From the NCBI GenBank assembly GCA_001695595.3, contig MBPM02000037.1, forward strand, positions 248,001 through 312,000: a stretch of 64,000 nucleotides of DNA. Direction: 5' to 3'. This DNA is from Plasmopara viticola (taxonomy: Eukaryota; Oomycota; Peronosporomycetes; Peronosporales; Peronosporaceae). Shown piece by piece: positions 1 to 14,300 of this stretch. Numbering within the stretch: the stretch's first letter is position 1; every line of letters starts with the position of its first letter. Made by a program: the position numbers and the translations under genes. Below the pieces are notes generated by a model. That model did not search any database. It saw only the letters and a list, made by a program, of their open reading frames with translations, and had not been told where the DNA came from.

Positions 1-3000
1 TAGTCATATTAGTTTCTGCCAGCAAGAAAAGAGTACTTTATGACTTTACTCTTAAAGTAAGAGCAACGACATCGCGTTTCTAACAAAATCAAGCAATCGC
101 TTATAGACAGTCAAACGTTAGGCCCATCTTGCATCAAAATAGTTTAGGTTGCTCTTTTATTAGAGTAAAACCGTAAACATCCTGAATGCCAGAATGACCT
201 TCCACCGTTCATTGATGGATGTCTTTTTCTTACTTCTTTTTGCTTCTGGTCGACTAAGCGTTGCCAATCGAGTTAATATCCGCTATTCCGGCTGCAGTAA
301 GCAAGAATGCATGATATGTGCCGGTCCCGGAGGAGGCCGGCGCAATATGCTTTTCGTTTCCCAGTCAGTGACTATTGCTAACGGCAAAATTGCGCATCCG
401 ACAAAAGCAAAATTGCGTTTTATTCACCCCATAGCCTGTGCCTAGCTTTACATAGTCAATCTACCTGTGTGAGCGTAGGATTGTCAACATATCTCTTAAT
501 ATATGAGAGAGATTTACAATGCAATCTGTATCGAGGAGGCGTGAAAAAAGATGTATGGTCTTTCCTTAAAAAAATGTATACTGTTTTCAGTCTTAGGAAT
601 TTTGCGTTTGCAAACAATTACAATTGAAAATTAATAAAATGATAGACTGACAAAAACAGCAAGTAGTTGATTATGCCTATAGTTTTGTCAGCAACTACGT
701 TTGCAATTCGTGCTGAAGTATTTACGTATTTGGCTTTTTAATTTTCCCGTATACAAGCCTGTATAAAAGGTAAACGAGCGTATATCATGCACCCAAAGCC
801 GTCATTCTTCTTAGGATCCATTCAACGGAAGCCGGCTTATAGAACAAATCTAGCTTTATGTAATTGCCTTTTCCTTTTGTGACTTCAAATACTCCTAGTT
901 TGAAAGGGACGAGCCCTGTTCATCACGAAAAGTCGATTTGGCGATTAAGCAACTAGAACAAAGGCCGAACCAGCAAAAGTTACTGCGTCTTCCACAAAGC
1001 GCCTGTTCCTTGGGTGACAAGCCTATAAGAAATGCACCCAAAGAGAGCCTCCCCAGCAAAAAAGAATCCGGAATATCCTCTTCTACTACTTAGACGGAAA
1101 ACGCGCACCTGTCGCTCTTGCTCTTCTGGTGGCCCACACACACTTTTGCCGTTGAACGATGAATATGACGAGTAGCGCCGCATGTACTGTGGCAAACACT
1201 AAAAAATATCTTGTCTACAACGATCTAAATAATCCATCGCTCGGGCGTGCACCTTAAAAGGGTGTTGAATTCGTCTTCAGACTCATTTTTAATACGCAAG
1301 ACAATAGAGCAGAGTCCATTATTTCCAGTGGCCAAGTCTCGGCGTGGGATGGCCTTGTAAAAGAGATTACCAACTTTGGAGAACAAGAGCAAGAAACGGA
1401 GATAAATTCGAAAGCCTCGGTACATTTCACGGGTGTGTCAGAGAAAAAAACTTTTAACAAAGTAGTTGAGGGTTTGTGTGACTCGTCATTGTCGCATTCC
1501 TACACAAGTCATCATCAGTGGTTAACGGAAACGATGAGGAAAAGAAGGACCTTACGAATGGGTACTACCGGCTGATGCAACTCATGTGACACTTTTGAAA
1601 AGACCATCTAGAGACTTTATCATTTCAGCACATTCTATACGCATGTCCTGAGGCTCGCATGAATCGTTTGCTCAATGATTTTGTTTGGTGTTGTAAGAAA
1701 TCTGGAACAACCGGTGGTCTAAATCTGTTATTTTATTTACCCCCACAAAAAGTCACTATCACGGTAGCCTAATTCAGATTAAACAAAATATCCAAAGCAC
1801 CAACAAAAACTGAAGCTTGATTATTCTAACAAAGTGCGATACGATCTTGAGATTAACGTGCAGTTTTCTAATCGGGTCAATATGATAATTCACCTTCGAA
1901 ATGGCGTGGACTTTTCGTGTGGCGAGAGACGATAGATCAAGATAAACCATCTGTTACTTCTAATTTAGTATTGCAGCGGCCTTTGAGAAATGGTGGCAAA
2001 AATTCTCAAATGGACTGCACGAACTTCGCAACGCAAACTAAGTCCTTTGAAGAAACTTGCACTCGTAAGAATATATCTTCTTCCTAGCGCGCACTACATG
2101 AAAGTATTGCTATCTTTGGCGGTTTAGGTTCGCCAGAGGATACCGCTTCCTCCTCGAAAATACTTATCTGGGCATGCTTTTACACCACAATCCATAGCTT
2201 GAAGCTAACGATGTACATGCAAGTCCTTACCTTTGCGTGTAGAAAGGCACGCAAGTCACTACGTAGCCTTGAGACGGACAATGCCGCAAACGGTGTGATA
2301 TCTTTATATGTCAAGGCTCTGCAAACACATGTCGCTGTGAGCAGTGTGTAATTAACAAAGACGCTGGCCACCAAGTTCAATAGCGTTTTAATGCTTGTGA
2401 AGAACATCATTTTTTTAAGGTATAGCTAAATGTCTTAGTAACATATGTTGCGCAATATTTCGAAATTGGTAGAATTGCGTAGGGTACCATTGTACAGCTC
2501 ACCTAATTATAAACATGAAACGGACGCCTCGCTTTTTAGCACGAAGGTCGGCGACAAGTGAAAAAAATTCGACTGCGTCTCCAGCGAAGAAGGCATGGAC
2601 AAGCTTTAAGTGCTTTTGTGGCAGTGGCCAATTTTGGTGACGCGGTACTTTGTGCTTGGTATTAGGTCGGACTACTATCGAAATTATTATGATGATGGTT
2701 TTTCTCTGTTGGTTACTTCTTAAAACGTACTGGGTCCATGAAACTCCAGTATCTTCGAGCCAAATGTAGCGTACGCTGCCTTTTAGGCTGGTGAAGGCAT
2801 ATTTGTCCCAAACGGAGGGAAAATTTAAGTCCTTAGAAATGATATTTCATCTTTAGCAACAACGCCCATGAGCTTTTTCACTTCGGTCAAAAACTCAGTA
2901 GCTTCGAATTTTTTTAATTAAGTAACTCTGACAACTCTGGTAGTACCTTGTATTAAAGTACGTCTGCCGTGACACAACGACCGATTGAGCTATTGTCGGT

Positions 3001-6000
3001 GTGGTCCACATGTAGCCCAGTGTTTCACACTGTGTCTTGCGAACCAATAAATCTCTCTTACATGGCTTTGTTACCCGCAGTTGATAGGGCTATGTTACCC
3101 GATTGCAAAACTAACAAAAGTTGTATTTGATACGAAAGGCTTTGAAGACGTATTGTCGTAGAAATATTAGTGCCGTAATATTCCTCACATTTGAAATGGG
3201 CGTACACTTGCGTAACATTTCTGTAAAAGAATCCGTACGCACAAACGAGAATAGGAATTTGACTTACCAATGCCTCATCGCACGAGATTGAACAAAGGTT
3301 CGCGCTTAGTTAGTCACGGTATGCCAAGTACCATTTTTTTCTTGTCCATGTGAAGGCAAGATATGGCTTCGATCTGTCAAAGTTGTAATTTTTTTACCGT
3401 GAGGCTTATTTCGCCACCAAGGGTGTCTCATTTAAAGGTCAAACTGGAATTGACTGGCGTTCAGTAATCTCGTTTCGAGCATTGGTCGAATATTTAAGCT
3501 GTCGGTCGGCGCTAAAATACCTTATCGCGCCAAAATTAAACAACCTCGTAAACTTGTGTGTACAAGCAGCAATACGCCGCTGCTAGTTTCTTTCTTAAGA
3601 GCTATCAAGCTCTCGCAGATGATCTGACCTTTCGCTCATTATTGAGACTTGGGTATTCTCACTCGGTTGTCTCCTTCTATTGATGGTCAGCGTTTCCTTG
3701 TCTCTGGCGGCGCGACTTTTTTCTGAGACCCCGTAGTGCTTTTTTTTTGAAGAAGTCAGCTTTTCCGTCTACTTCAGTACCATGTTTCCGCGGCCAAAGA
3801 TACAAATTTTGCTTTGCCCGGAACTACTTTAGTCTATTGGGACCGACCTTTACTATGAGAACTTTAGTACGGGAAATTGCATATCCAAAAGAGCGGGCCT
3901 GACGGAAACTGTACTACTCTTTTAAAGCGAATCAAAGCGGTTCTATTATCGCTGCTGTCTGCCTTTAAAGCCGTTAAATTTAGTATTTAGCTGTCTGTGA
4001 ACACAGTCGGGTTGACTTGCTTATAGGGTGGCACCACAGTCATAGAACCGTCGGCTTCAGTAGCACATAAACCTATTCATCATTTTTTTTGCCCTATTTG
4101 TTTAAAGTCAAGGCATAATGAGCGCTGGTGGAGCTTCATTGTAGAAATAGAAGGCAGTCACTGTCGAATGTTCCATCATATACTCCCTAGACGCATAACA
4201 GTTCAATAACGTCGCCTCAAAAGTGAGTGCACTGCTTTTCGCTTGGCTCCTCTGATGCCGCGCGCACATGAAATTTGTAATCAACGACACTCTGGCTGTC
4301 TCTACCACCCCTACCCAGAATAAAGATTATGATTTTTTTTAACTTCAAATATAATATCCTCAAGCTTTATAGTCTTGTTTCCTGCATAAGACGCCACCTC
4401 CAAAGCTGTTTGGCTACCTGAGATATCAAGCATGTCTACTAAAACTAAGCGAGGTAACGCATTCCAGCTGCTTAGAAGTGAAGGGGTAGCCATTAGAAGC
4501 CATCTTTAGGGCCGTTTGTCCCCATGCTCTTACAGTTGAAAACTGACAAACAATACATAATTGCATTTTTTCTGCTCGGCCAACTTAGCCTCTCGGTTCC
4601 TCCGATTGTAGCGTTTTTTGTGCTTCCAGCATCGGCACTCTATGGATTTTATAATGGCCGCTTGATCAAATCATTTCTTATATACAATGGTGTATACTTA
4701 CTATAGTTAAACATTGGAATAGAAATTTCTTATGTCCCTCGAACGTGACAAATTGCGTTTTTTTGATTGAGCCAACAACTATTTGATTGAAAACATGTTG
4801 CGAATTCCTCTTACGCATCAGATATTGGGTTCGGGCTACAAAGAAACAATGCAACAAAGCTACCGCTACTAATAGTGCAGGTTTTGGAGCCACTGCTACC
4901 AACTCTTTGCTTCTGATGAATGCGACTTAGAGAGATATTACAGTAACTTCGACTGACAGAGCTGGAATCAAATTCGGATCACCAAACACCCTTTGCAAGT
5001 AAGTAGCTAGGTGCTTCTCATCTGTTACAACAATAATAGTTTACACAACTTCGTATAGCCATCATGTCAGCTCCAGCTCATAAGCTAATAGACGTGACGG
5101 ACTTTTTACGCTGACAAACGTTTCGGCTTCTCTTGGTTAAAATACATGGCCTCCGTCTAATCGTCGATTGAAAAATAAGGTTGAAGAATTTGATCTAACA
5201 TTTAATAGTAGTAAAGGTACCTTTACGAGTGAGCAGACTGCGATGATTTGGTGTAGGTACATTATCAAAGACGAAGAAATACAACCTAGAGAAAGTTGGA
5301 ACAAAACGATTAAAGGTGAAGACTGACTTGGACATTTTGCAACGTTTGAGGTCGAAACTTACACGGTAAATTGTCACTATAACGATTTTTAAAGAATTTC
5401 ACTTCGACTTTTGAGATGATCACTTCGAATATAGGGTCCACCCGAATACCAAAAAAGTGCGCCCGGTTCGACGGTGTTGATAAATCCAGCAAAAAACACA
5501 TACTGAAAAAATGTATTTCCCGGAGTTGGGACCGACACCGACTTTCGCGCGTTAAACTTTTCTGAGAGCGTTTTGTTGTACTTCGTTGCGCACAACACCA
5601 GCACATTAAAGCGCTTCTGTATCTTTTGACACTTCAGAAACATGCGGTTGAAGACATTACATTCCTTCCTCAAGTGAGCTTCACAGAACTCGGTTGATTT
5701 TGATGACGATTTTTAAAGCGGCTTTCGACAAACACTAGCCGCCATATTTTGAAGCATATCTGCTTTTAATTTTCTGCAGCAACAGCCACGCACTTGGATC
5801 GGCTATCAGTGAATCAAGTAGCGGATGCTTCTGACCGTTCCTTATTATCATCGGAAGTCGTGCATCTTTACATAAGAAAATTTTATCAGAAGAAGTGATT
5901 ACGGTACAACCTTCCGTTGCCACTACTAGGTCACTTATAATGGGAAGTATCACGAGTGGTGTGGTGTGCTATTCTACCGGCTAAAATACCAGCGCATCTA

Positions 6001-9000
6001 TGTCCACTACTCATGCCTGATGGCATGGGCTGCGTTGGGACTGCAGCTTCGTTATCAAAAGTATCAGGAAAATGTGCGCACGTTACCCAGAAAGTGGTCG
6101 AGAGTCGGCAGCAAAAGCTCACAGCCAAAGCCTCGAGTCGTGTCGTTGCCACGTCCAGTATAGCCTCTGCGATCGCTCTTCAGAACAAAGACAATAGTCT
6201 CATTAATCTAAATACGCGGCAGTGCGTCTTTAATCCGAGTGGATGGAGAAATGAACGATGACTCAAGAAAAACTGGAAAAGAATTCAGCACGACAAGCGA
6301 CAATTCGCGTTGGACAGTAAAGTCAAGTGTAATTTATCAACATGGGTTTGCGAATGTTATAAAGCCAACGTGGTCGTTGTCATCCATTGAGAAATGTTGT
6401 GCTAGGACGGCACAATCGTTAATTACGCAGAGCTCACATCGATTGCAGCTGAATCTACTACAACAATTGGCTGTCATGAGGCTCGCAGGATTAGGCTTGT
6501 TCTTTACCTTTCATGCTAGTACGGACGTGAATCTATGAGACAGACCTCCATCGTCTGTAGACAAATACATTTGCAATCTGCTTATAAGAATGAAAACTAC
6601 GAGTTCAACAGAGCTTGGGCAAGTGACGCACATCTTTAAGAGCTTACAGTCGGACAAGATCGTGCCAGCAATTCGATGTCTTGTGTGAATGTTGACAAAG
6701 ACATGGCACACAGCCACGCAGACTTTTGGAAGTCCGAAAATCTTGTTTGGATAATGATATCAATTGTATATTACCGTCAACAACTTCACATCGCCTCACA
6801 ATATTTTTCGCGTCAAAGATTATAGGCTCGGGGAACTACCCCAATTATTATCTATTCATCGGCTTCCATGTTGGTCTTCACGTCGACGTAGAGTCTCTGC
6901 ATCGAGTGCGTCGTGTATTCGAAGCGTCGATGATATCCGACCGAAAATCAACCATTCAGCCAAAGGTGGCGACTGCAAATCAAAGCCCCATATACTACTG
7001 TATGTACTTTAAATCACAGATCGATGTACTACATGGTGCATCACTACTTGACCATAGAGATCTAAAGTTACTTTGGAACCCGTTTTATGCAACGCTTGAG
7101 TGGACGATAAGCGGACGACGTAACATAATCGTGGTGAAATGAAAGGCGGACAAATTGATACTGACATTGGCACCTTTGGCATCACAATCGCCTCAAACGA
7201 TGATTTCCGATACTGAGAGACGCTTCTTTGCGGCATCCGTCTGAAACTTAATTTGTTGGTTGGCAACACTTTTCCAAATGATACAATAATGAAGTATCCT
7301 GGTTTAAAGACAAAACGCTTTAGAGCATCTTAGAATACAAATCAACCACTTCGAATCCAAACCAATTGATATCAGTATATACCGACCAAAAATAAAATAG
7401 CGGTCTTTCGACATCCGCGATATTGATTTTGCTACCGACACGATTCGTAGGTGTTAAAATCGTTATGTTCTGGTAAAGAATAATCGAATAATCTACAAGA
7501 AACATCAGTGAATTAATCGACAAGAAACATCAACCACTCAAATTATAAGAAAGATAAGCCAATCAGTGTTTGAGCGATCGATCTATAGAAAACATCAAGC
7601 AAATGTCGCGATGTTGCTTTATTGATCTCGATACCGAGACGATTAATAGAGATCAAAATCAATATGGCCCTGTTTTCCATTGTCCCTGCTTGTCCCAGCA
7701 AAATCCAGGTCCAAAATGTATATCAATTATGCAGGTCAGAGGTCTTCTCGTTAGTTTTGAAGTACCTTTATTTTCTTTGGACCTCTGTCCCTACGAACAT
7801 TATACTTGTCTATAGAAATTTCAGTCAATGCTGCATGATCATAGATACTTTTTTCTAATTGTGGAGCTATAACTTCAGGTTTTGTTGGGACAAACTGAAA
7901 TTCGCAGAATCACTGTGAATTCGCAGTATGGTAGCTTCTCGTCTGATGAATTCATATAATTTCGCCAGCGACATTTTTTTTTCTGGGGAGAAAAGTATTA
8001 TACACTCCTTCGACGGAATCATATGTCTCCAATTAAATGGTTATCGATGCGCTCGCCGAGTCAATGGACAGACAAGCTTTCAAATCTGCCTGGGTCTCGT
8101 AACAACACAGCTTTCTAGTATAAACTGGCACAAAAAACTTAAGAAACTCATAAGAAATCCACGAGGAAGTTATAAGGAGAACATGACAAGAACATGCTAA
8201 CAATTGCGAACACAGATCTATTCAATGTTTTGTTTGCGATCTTAATAAAATCGTCTTGAATTACTTCTTCTTCAACTTTGGGCAGTTCGGATTTACGACC
8301 TCATCCATGAATGTGCTCAACGTTAAGACTGGTTCGATACGAAATTATAGCATTAATGAAGCATCGCTTGGTTCTTCTATCATTGCACTCGTAGTCCTTA
8401 CAGCATTCTCGTATTTTTATTTCCACGATGCGTGCAGAATTTCATTTCAACACACTTGAATTTATCATGGGCGCGCTCGATCTCTTGCGGCTTTAACTGT
8501 TTTTTAGGTAGTTTATCTAATCCGAATTCTCCTGCATATCAACGAGCAAGCGTCTCCGCATTTCAGATCTTGATTTTTCTCCGGATTCTTCATATGCTAC
8601 GTTTCTAATAGCAAATCCGCAGCTGTTGTTAGCAGTCTCGCGAAACACACTGCTTCTATCAATGAATGACTTAAAAGCAAGTGCTGTCACCTTCTTGCTT
8701 GTGTATTTGTCTTTAAATTCGACATACTTTGAACGGCATCAATGCAAGGACATTGCGAACTTCAAATATTCAAAAATCATGCTTGCATATGATAGTTATT
8801 GTGCGTTGCGTGTAAAAAAAGAGATGACGGGTAGGGTGAAAGAGTAGGGAGATTGGATGCTCAAATTAAAGATTAATGTTATCCGATTCATTGAATCTGG
8901 TGGCTATGGTACACGTGTCATTTGGCTCAAAAAATATTAGCTTTATAAAAAAGCACATCAGAAGAGGTCATAATCAGAGAATTTGATCGGATAGACGGCC

Positions 9001-10640
9001 ATCTGTAAGCTCAAATGTCTGCGTTAAAGAATTTCTGCGGAACCAGCGATCGGGCTGTAAGAGCTGCGCGTGCTCACGCTGAGCGACTATGGAGACCAAA
9101 AGCAAAGTGTTGGCACCCATGGTACCTAAACTTGCCTCTCGGGCAGTCACTCCTGATCGTCACTCATAAACGTAAGTGACGATCAGGAGTGACGAATTAG
9201 AAACTGACACTTTCGATAATTTTTTGCATTTGTGCTGCGTCGAGGATTTTAATGATGGACATAGCCTCCTCGTACATGTGCTTAAAGTGTGTCGAGCGTG
9301 CATCGAAGAAATTGAATTTTTGCAAACACGAAGAGTAGGACTTGCTGTCTTGAAAATTTGTGGCTTACTAGCGTATAGCGTAAGCAGAACACCATCACTT
9401 TAATTAGCCAAGTCGCGAGCAGGGCTCGGACTTTTGCTTCCCTTCATCGAATTTTAGCAATACCTATCCAGCCAACTTTTCTTGCTGACCATACTATCAG
9501 TTTTGGAGATGGTTTAGTCGTTCGCCTTCACATATACAAGTCGATAGCATCAAATCTAACAATCACAACAAGTATTCTGCTCCGTCCATGCAAATAATGG
9601 CCAAAGAAGCATGGTGCTAAACATAGTTACTTACTTGCTCCTGCCGACCGTGATCTGCGGGAATAAAGATAGTCGCAAGTGCCGTCATGCCCACGTATGT
9701 TTGGATCAATTCTTTCATCTCGACCGCGGCACCAAGCGTATTTTCGACCCTATTTTACCGTATCCATGTGGCGGCATACTACCGCGGTACATGCGATATC
9801 ACCACTTGTTCACTAAGCATACACTGCGATTGTCTGTACAATTTGTAGGGGTCAATTAATTATGATAAATTTGCAGGTCTCAGTAAATTGTGCAGAGAGA
9901 AGTGTTTAGTACGCAAGATCTTGATTTGCATATAAAAAGGGAACCGGCATGTTGTCATGTCCCGCGTACAATCTTTAAACAAGTCTTACGCGCTTTTGAG
10001 CATTAAATCCGCAGTTTTGAACAGCCATACAAACATTAAAAATGGCACGAGCGCTTACTAAACGCCAACATCTGGTAAGCTGCGATTCGATGTTGCAGAA
10101 GTAACATGCTGTCAAAACTTGCATTGACACTTTTTAAGAAAGCAGGCTATAATAGAGGGGAAGATCATACCGCAAGCCCGCGGATCGTTGCAGATGTCGT
10201 GCTAAAAACCAAGTGCAAGTTTTGCCAAGTTTGGTTTGATTTAGATGCAACAACTTAGCAACACTTCAAAGAGGCGTTGAGGCGTTGAAGCAGATAGGAA
10301 GGACAATATGTGCGACAGTGCTCGGTTTTTGAGACAAAGATTTATTAGGTGCTCAGATGAGTCACTATGAGTCAATGTGACAGTGGGACAGAGACAGCGC
10401 TAAGATGGCGTACCGCTTACAAGCCAACGGTGTGTCCCAACCTTGGTCAGCACGACTGTAGACCACAATTTGGTGACCTACTGTTAGACGACAATATGTT
10501 CATGTCAAAGAAATGGTAGTGCAAACGTTGCACGTTTTGCAAAGCCCAAATATGATCTTATGAATCCCAGCATCTGGCAACGCAATACTGCTCTTTGGAT
10601 AGAGCCTACGAGGGCTTTGTCGGAGTTCTTTACAAGATTT
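1..10640. other. Gene-poor AT-rich region, no recognisable gene
   Basis: I find no reading frame here that resembles a known protein family. The longest open frames (for example 138 codons at 6726-7142 on the plus strand) have no recognisable motif and overlap open frames on the other strand. Several minus-strand stretches (about 5.4-5.95 kb and 8.3-8.85 kb) have protein-like composition interrupted by stops and may be very old pseudogenes. The 7.40-7.68 kb part contains two weakly similar segments about 200 bp apart, perhaps an old local duplication. The only sharp structure is the hairpin at 9146-9193. Confidence 0.5.
9146..9193. repeat. Perfect 19-bp inverted repeat with 10-nt loop
   Basis: Left arm 9146-9164 and right arm 9175-9193 are exact reverse complements, separated by 10 nt. 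It sits in noncoding AT-rich DNA. It could be a small fold-back element, a transposon end or a hairpin RNA source; nothing adjacent decides between these. Confidence 0.8.
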
Positions 10641-10703
10641 GATCGGCTTTGTCATTCGCACACTCTTCAATCTTCTCTCAAGTGACACATTGCAATCTCT
10701 GGC

Positions 10704-11357
10704 ATGGTAAGTATTAGTTTTATATGCGCCAGCGTCGCTGCGGCTCTTGCTGGTGTAGCCGCCGAACCCTCGTACCTTTACAAGTTCGATGCAGCTTTGG
10801 CCGGTGGCGTTCAAGGCTCTATTCAAATTAAGTACGCAAGTGAAGCCTCGTCCACTGCCACCATCATGGCCAACCTCGATTTCTCCCGCGTTAACCAGGC
10901 CGAGATCGCCAAATTTGATGGCAACTGTACTGGGTCAGTTACGAGCTGGAAGTGGCACATCCACACCAAGTGGAGTTCTTCAAAGTCATCAGCCTCGTAC
11001 AAGCAGTGCTCTAGAGCCGCGACCGACAACCACTACGATCCGCTGAAAGCGTGTGGCTTGGCGTCTGAGTATATCGCTGATCCAGAGTGCAAGGCTAAAT
11101 CTAAGAACTACATGTGCAGCCCTGAAGTCTACCCAGCTCACCCGGAAAAATGCGAGAAGGGCGATTTGTCGGGCAAGTTTGGTGTATTTAAGGTCGATGA
11201 GACTAAGATCGTGTCCAAAAAGTGGATTGACAACCATTTCCCCCTTCCATCGGAGGTAAAAAAGACCTGGAGCATTGTACTTCACGCTGTTTGTGGCAAA
11301 GAGGCGCCTCGCATTTCGTGCGCGGTTGGAATTGAAGGCAAAAGCAGGACTTCTTAA
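10704..11357 (+). CDS. Secreted Cu/Zn superoxide dismutase-like protein
   Basis: A single-exon gene encodes 217 aa, with a hydrophobic signal peptide (about residues 1-20, cut near VAA|EPS). The body looks like an extracellular Cu/Zn superoxide dismutase, an enzyme that turns superoxide into hydrogen peroxide and oxygen. Residues visible as likely metal ligands are H85 and H87 (WHIHTKW), H110 (NHYDP), D154 (GDLSGKFG) and H194 (SIVLHA). C117 and C206 are placed like the conserved disulfide of the family. Spacing is looser than in cytosolic SODs, as I recall for oomycete apoplastic SOD-like proteins, so activity is not assured. The start gives a complete signal peptide. In a pathogen, its likely place is the apoplast or wall, dealing with host oxidative burst. 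No intron or break is seen. The neighbours within 3 kb are noncoding. Confidence 0.8.
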   Translation: MVSISFICASVAAALAGVAAEPSYLYKFDAALAGGVQGSIQIKYASEASSTATIMANLDFSRVNQAEIAKFDGNCTGSVTSWKWHIHTKWSSSKSSASYKQCSRAATDNHYDPLKACGLASEYIADPECKAKSKNYMCSPEVYPAHPEKCEKGDLSGKFGVFKVDETKIVSKKWIDNHFPLPSEVKKTWSIVLHAVCGKEAPRISCAVGIEGKSRTS

Positions 11358-14300
11358 ACTCTTGGCGCCCACAGCAATTAACCAGTGCATTTTTGTTGTT
11401 GTGATATTATGCCGTGTCAATACAACAATTTTCACTTTTTTGTATCGTTTTACGACTCCAAACGCTCCGTCCATATCTATGAATTTATTGTCGAAGCATC
11501 AATTGTGACAACGATATTTACGAACAAAGAGAGCCCGACTCATCGGCACTTTTGTCACAAAAAGTGCAATTGGCTTCACCGATCGTTCCTACGTTTTATA
11601 ACTAAGGAACATTTAAAAGTCGTGAACATTACGAGTTGCGATTAATCGTTGCGGGCTACATCTTGGACAACAAGGATACTTGCACGATTTCGTGTTTTAA
11701 AAGGCATCCAGCCACAAGCAATGGGACGGCAGCCAGATGGATCATGGAGGAGCATCCAATGCGTTTAAGTTAAAGTGAAAGAGGGTAAGACGACTTCAAA
11801 TAAAGATGCACGCCAACTTTGAGTTTCTTCTATTTGCTGCTGTCTCGACAATTATCAATTGCATGATGCGCTTTTGATGAAAAAGGTGACGTACGTTCGA
11901 AGTAAAATATTTCAAACTTTTTCTTATGTTATGTCTTATGTCTTTAACTATGGTACTTGACCTAAAAGTTAATCTGTGGACCGCCTCTTTCAACAAAAGA
12001 AATCAACAACTCGATAGGAATTGTGCATCATGACCTGGAAACGCTCAAGTTGAATTTGTTCGACCATGCATCCGAGATACCTGTCTCATCGATCTCATGA
12101 TCCGCAACGGCAAAAAAGTGCTCAGCGTTTCGCAATTTCAAGCGCCCCGATCGGTGCCGTAAAAAACACGTCAATTCGATGTGCAGGCAACATTTGCTGA
12201 CGTGGATGTTAAAACACTAACGTTCGCTTGGTTTTAGCGATCTTTTTATAGCTGTCTAAGCCTGCAGCCAAGCATGATTGCTTGGAACATGAAAACATAT
12301 AATATACTATACAACATAAGAGATTTTTCAGCCAGAGGTCGCTGGACATCGCAGCCGATTAGATTTCAATGCGCTTGAACTTCGACATTGCTTGCATTGT
12401 TCCCAAATATATTTTATTTACGAAGATGTGGTTAGTTAATAAAAAATGGCATGAGCGAATTCAGGTCGATCCTGTAAAAGTACAAGGACGTGTCTAGATT
12501 GCATCCAGAAATATTTAGGTAGCAAATTTGCAAACGAGCTCAAAAGAAGAATGAGATCGAATGTCAAAACGGTATTAGCGACCGTGTTTAAGTGCGTGAA
12601 AGATAGTTTGCGCGAGCAACTTTTCCCGCCTACAACATCGCAGCTAAGCAGTACAGTGTTGCAAATGATACCGAACACTTGTATTCTGACTCACATGGTA
12701 AATACATGGGAAACACACCTGTAGAGGCTACTACTTAGTACGACGTGTTGTTTTCTGCTTTAAACTTGTGAGCAAGGCTGATTCTGCTGAAACTCGCTCT
12801 GAATATTGCAAGCAATTAAATAATTATCAAATTAACATCAAAGCGTATATTCAAAGACAAGACAGACATAATTCGGTCTATAGAAGTGGCTGACATTATG
12901 AGCAACCATACCACCGGATGAAAGCTCAAGGCGATCACTGCATTCAAAATTCCCTTTCACCATGTCAAGCTTACTTTGGGTGTATAGAAGTTGTTTTTTG
13001 CACGATTATCCGCAAATAAAACATGCGATTAAGTTTCCTAAAGCCAACGATGTGAGTCTATCACTCATCGCCTAAAACACATCATAAAGCGCAAAGATGG
13101 ATCCTTGCGTAATTTAGAGGAAACATTCAAAGCTCGTCAGAAGTCGCGAAAAATGGATAACTCACGGCTCCCATTCTAGAATAGGCAAAAAATTGAGCCA
13201 TTATGTGAAAAAAAATCAGCGTTGAAATTATACACAAAATATTGTCACAATATGTGAAGACTATCCCCGCACCACGCTCCCCTCAACACTCGACCACAAC
13301 CTTGTTTCCCGTGGCTCCGGCTTTCGACTCCGGACAGCACAAGACCTCGAAGTGGTACGTACCCTTGCACAAGACCGAAAGAAATGGAAGACCCTCACGA
13401 CCTCGGTGCTGGATGCACTGCCCGCTGAACGAAACTCGACGTATGCGGACACCACTCTATGCCGTGGACTAGCCAGACTGAGCCTAGCACGTGCATAACT
13501 TGGCAACGCGATAACGTAATACATTACATTACATTACATTATTACTATAGAGTTGTTAAGCACCATGATAGAAAATGGAGAAGTCTACTATATTTCAGAG
13601 AAGCAATCATGAGCGAGCCACTCCGTGCATACGTAATGCGTTTTTATTGATTGTTTTTAGTATATAAGTAACATATTCTGAAAAATTAAAAGCTGTCAAT
13701 GACTACAATCATTTTCTGCATGTTTGGACAGTGGATGAGACATGGTCGCTTTCTCGCGATTGTAGCAATCTCAAAAGAGTAGCAATGCACGTTTCGACGA
13801 TATAAAGAAAAGCCAACAGCAATTCATGTTGGAAGCGAAACTTTCTGAGAAATTCTACTTGCCTTTACTATAGTCGAAGTACTTGTCCACTTTCATGCAC
13901 ACTCAATTTTTGCGAATCGATCTCTTCTTGCGGCATAATTGGAAGCACACGTACCACCGTCCCATCCCCAATGCTAGTAGCAGAAATAAGTTATCTTATT
14001 GTATAATGGTCTCACGAGAGAAGGCACCTGGAATCGTACCAGGCTTCGTCGGTCGAGTGAAGATCTCTACGCAGTCAAAAAAGTACCAGAATTTATATCC
14101 ATTATTGCACGTGCAGAGAGCTCATATGTAGAGTGCGGAACATCGCCACCCTACGTCTTGTATCACGCACTAATAAAATAACGATGGCACGCAATTGAGC
14201 CTTCTATTCGCAAAGGTTGACAAATCAAATAGCAGGTACATTACGACTGGATGCCTCCACCAACATACGCTGTGACCGCCACCTTTGCCAGGATACGCAA

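Noticed and set aside
194..445. 83-codon frame with a hydrophobic start, possible small secreted protein
   Set aside because: The internal start at MDVFFLLLF looks like a signal peptide, but the rest has no conserved pattern and the region is AT-rich noncoding. Not enough to call a gene.
4311..4560. Minus-strand peptides with ankyrin-like pieces (GQTALKMAS, GSQTALEVAS)
   Set aside because: Only two short, frame-broken pieces; ankyrin consensus is weak and can arise by chance.
5389..5953. Minus-strand protein-like frames of 94 and 72 codons
   Set aside because: Stops and frame changes within 600 bp and no family recognised. At most an old pseudogene.
6726..7142. 138-codon plus-strand open frame
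   Set aside because: Longest frame in the first 10 kb, but no motif, no signal peptide, and long frames overlap on the other strand.
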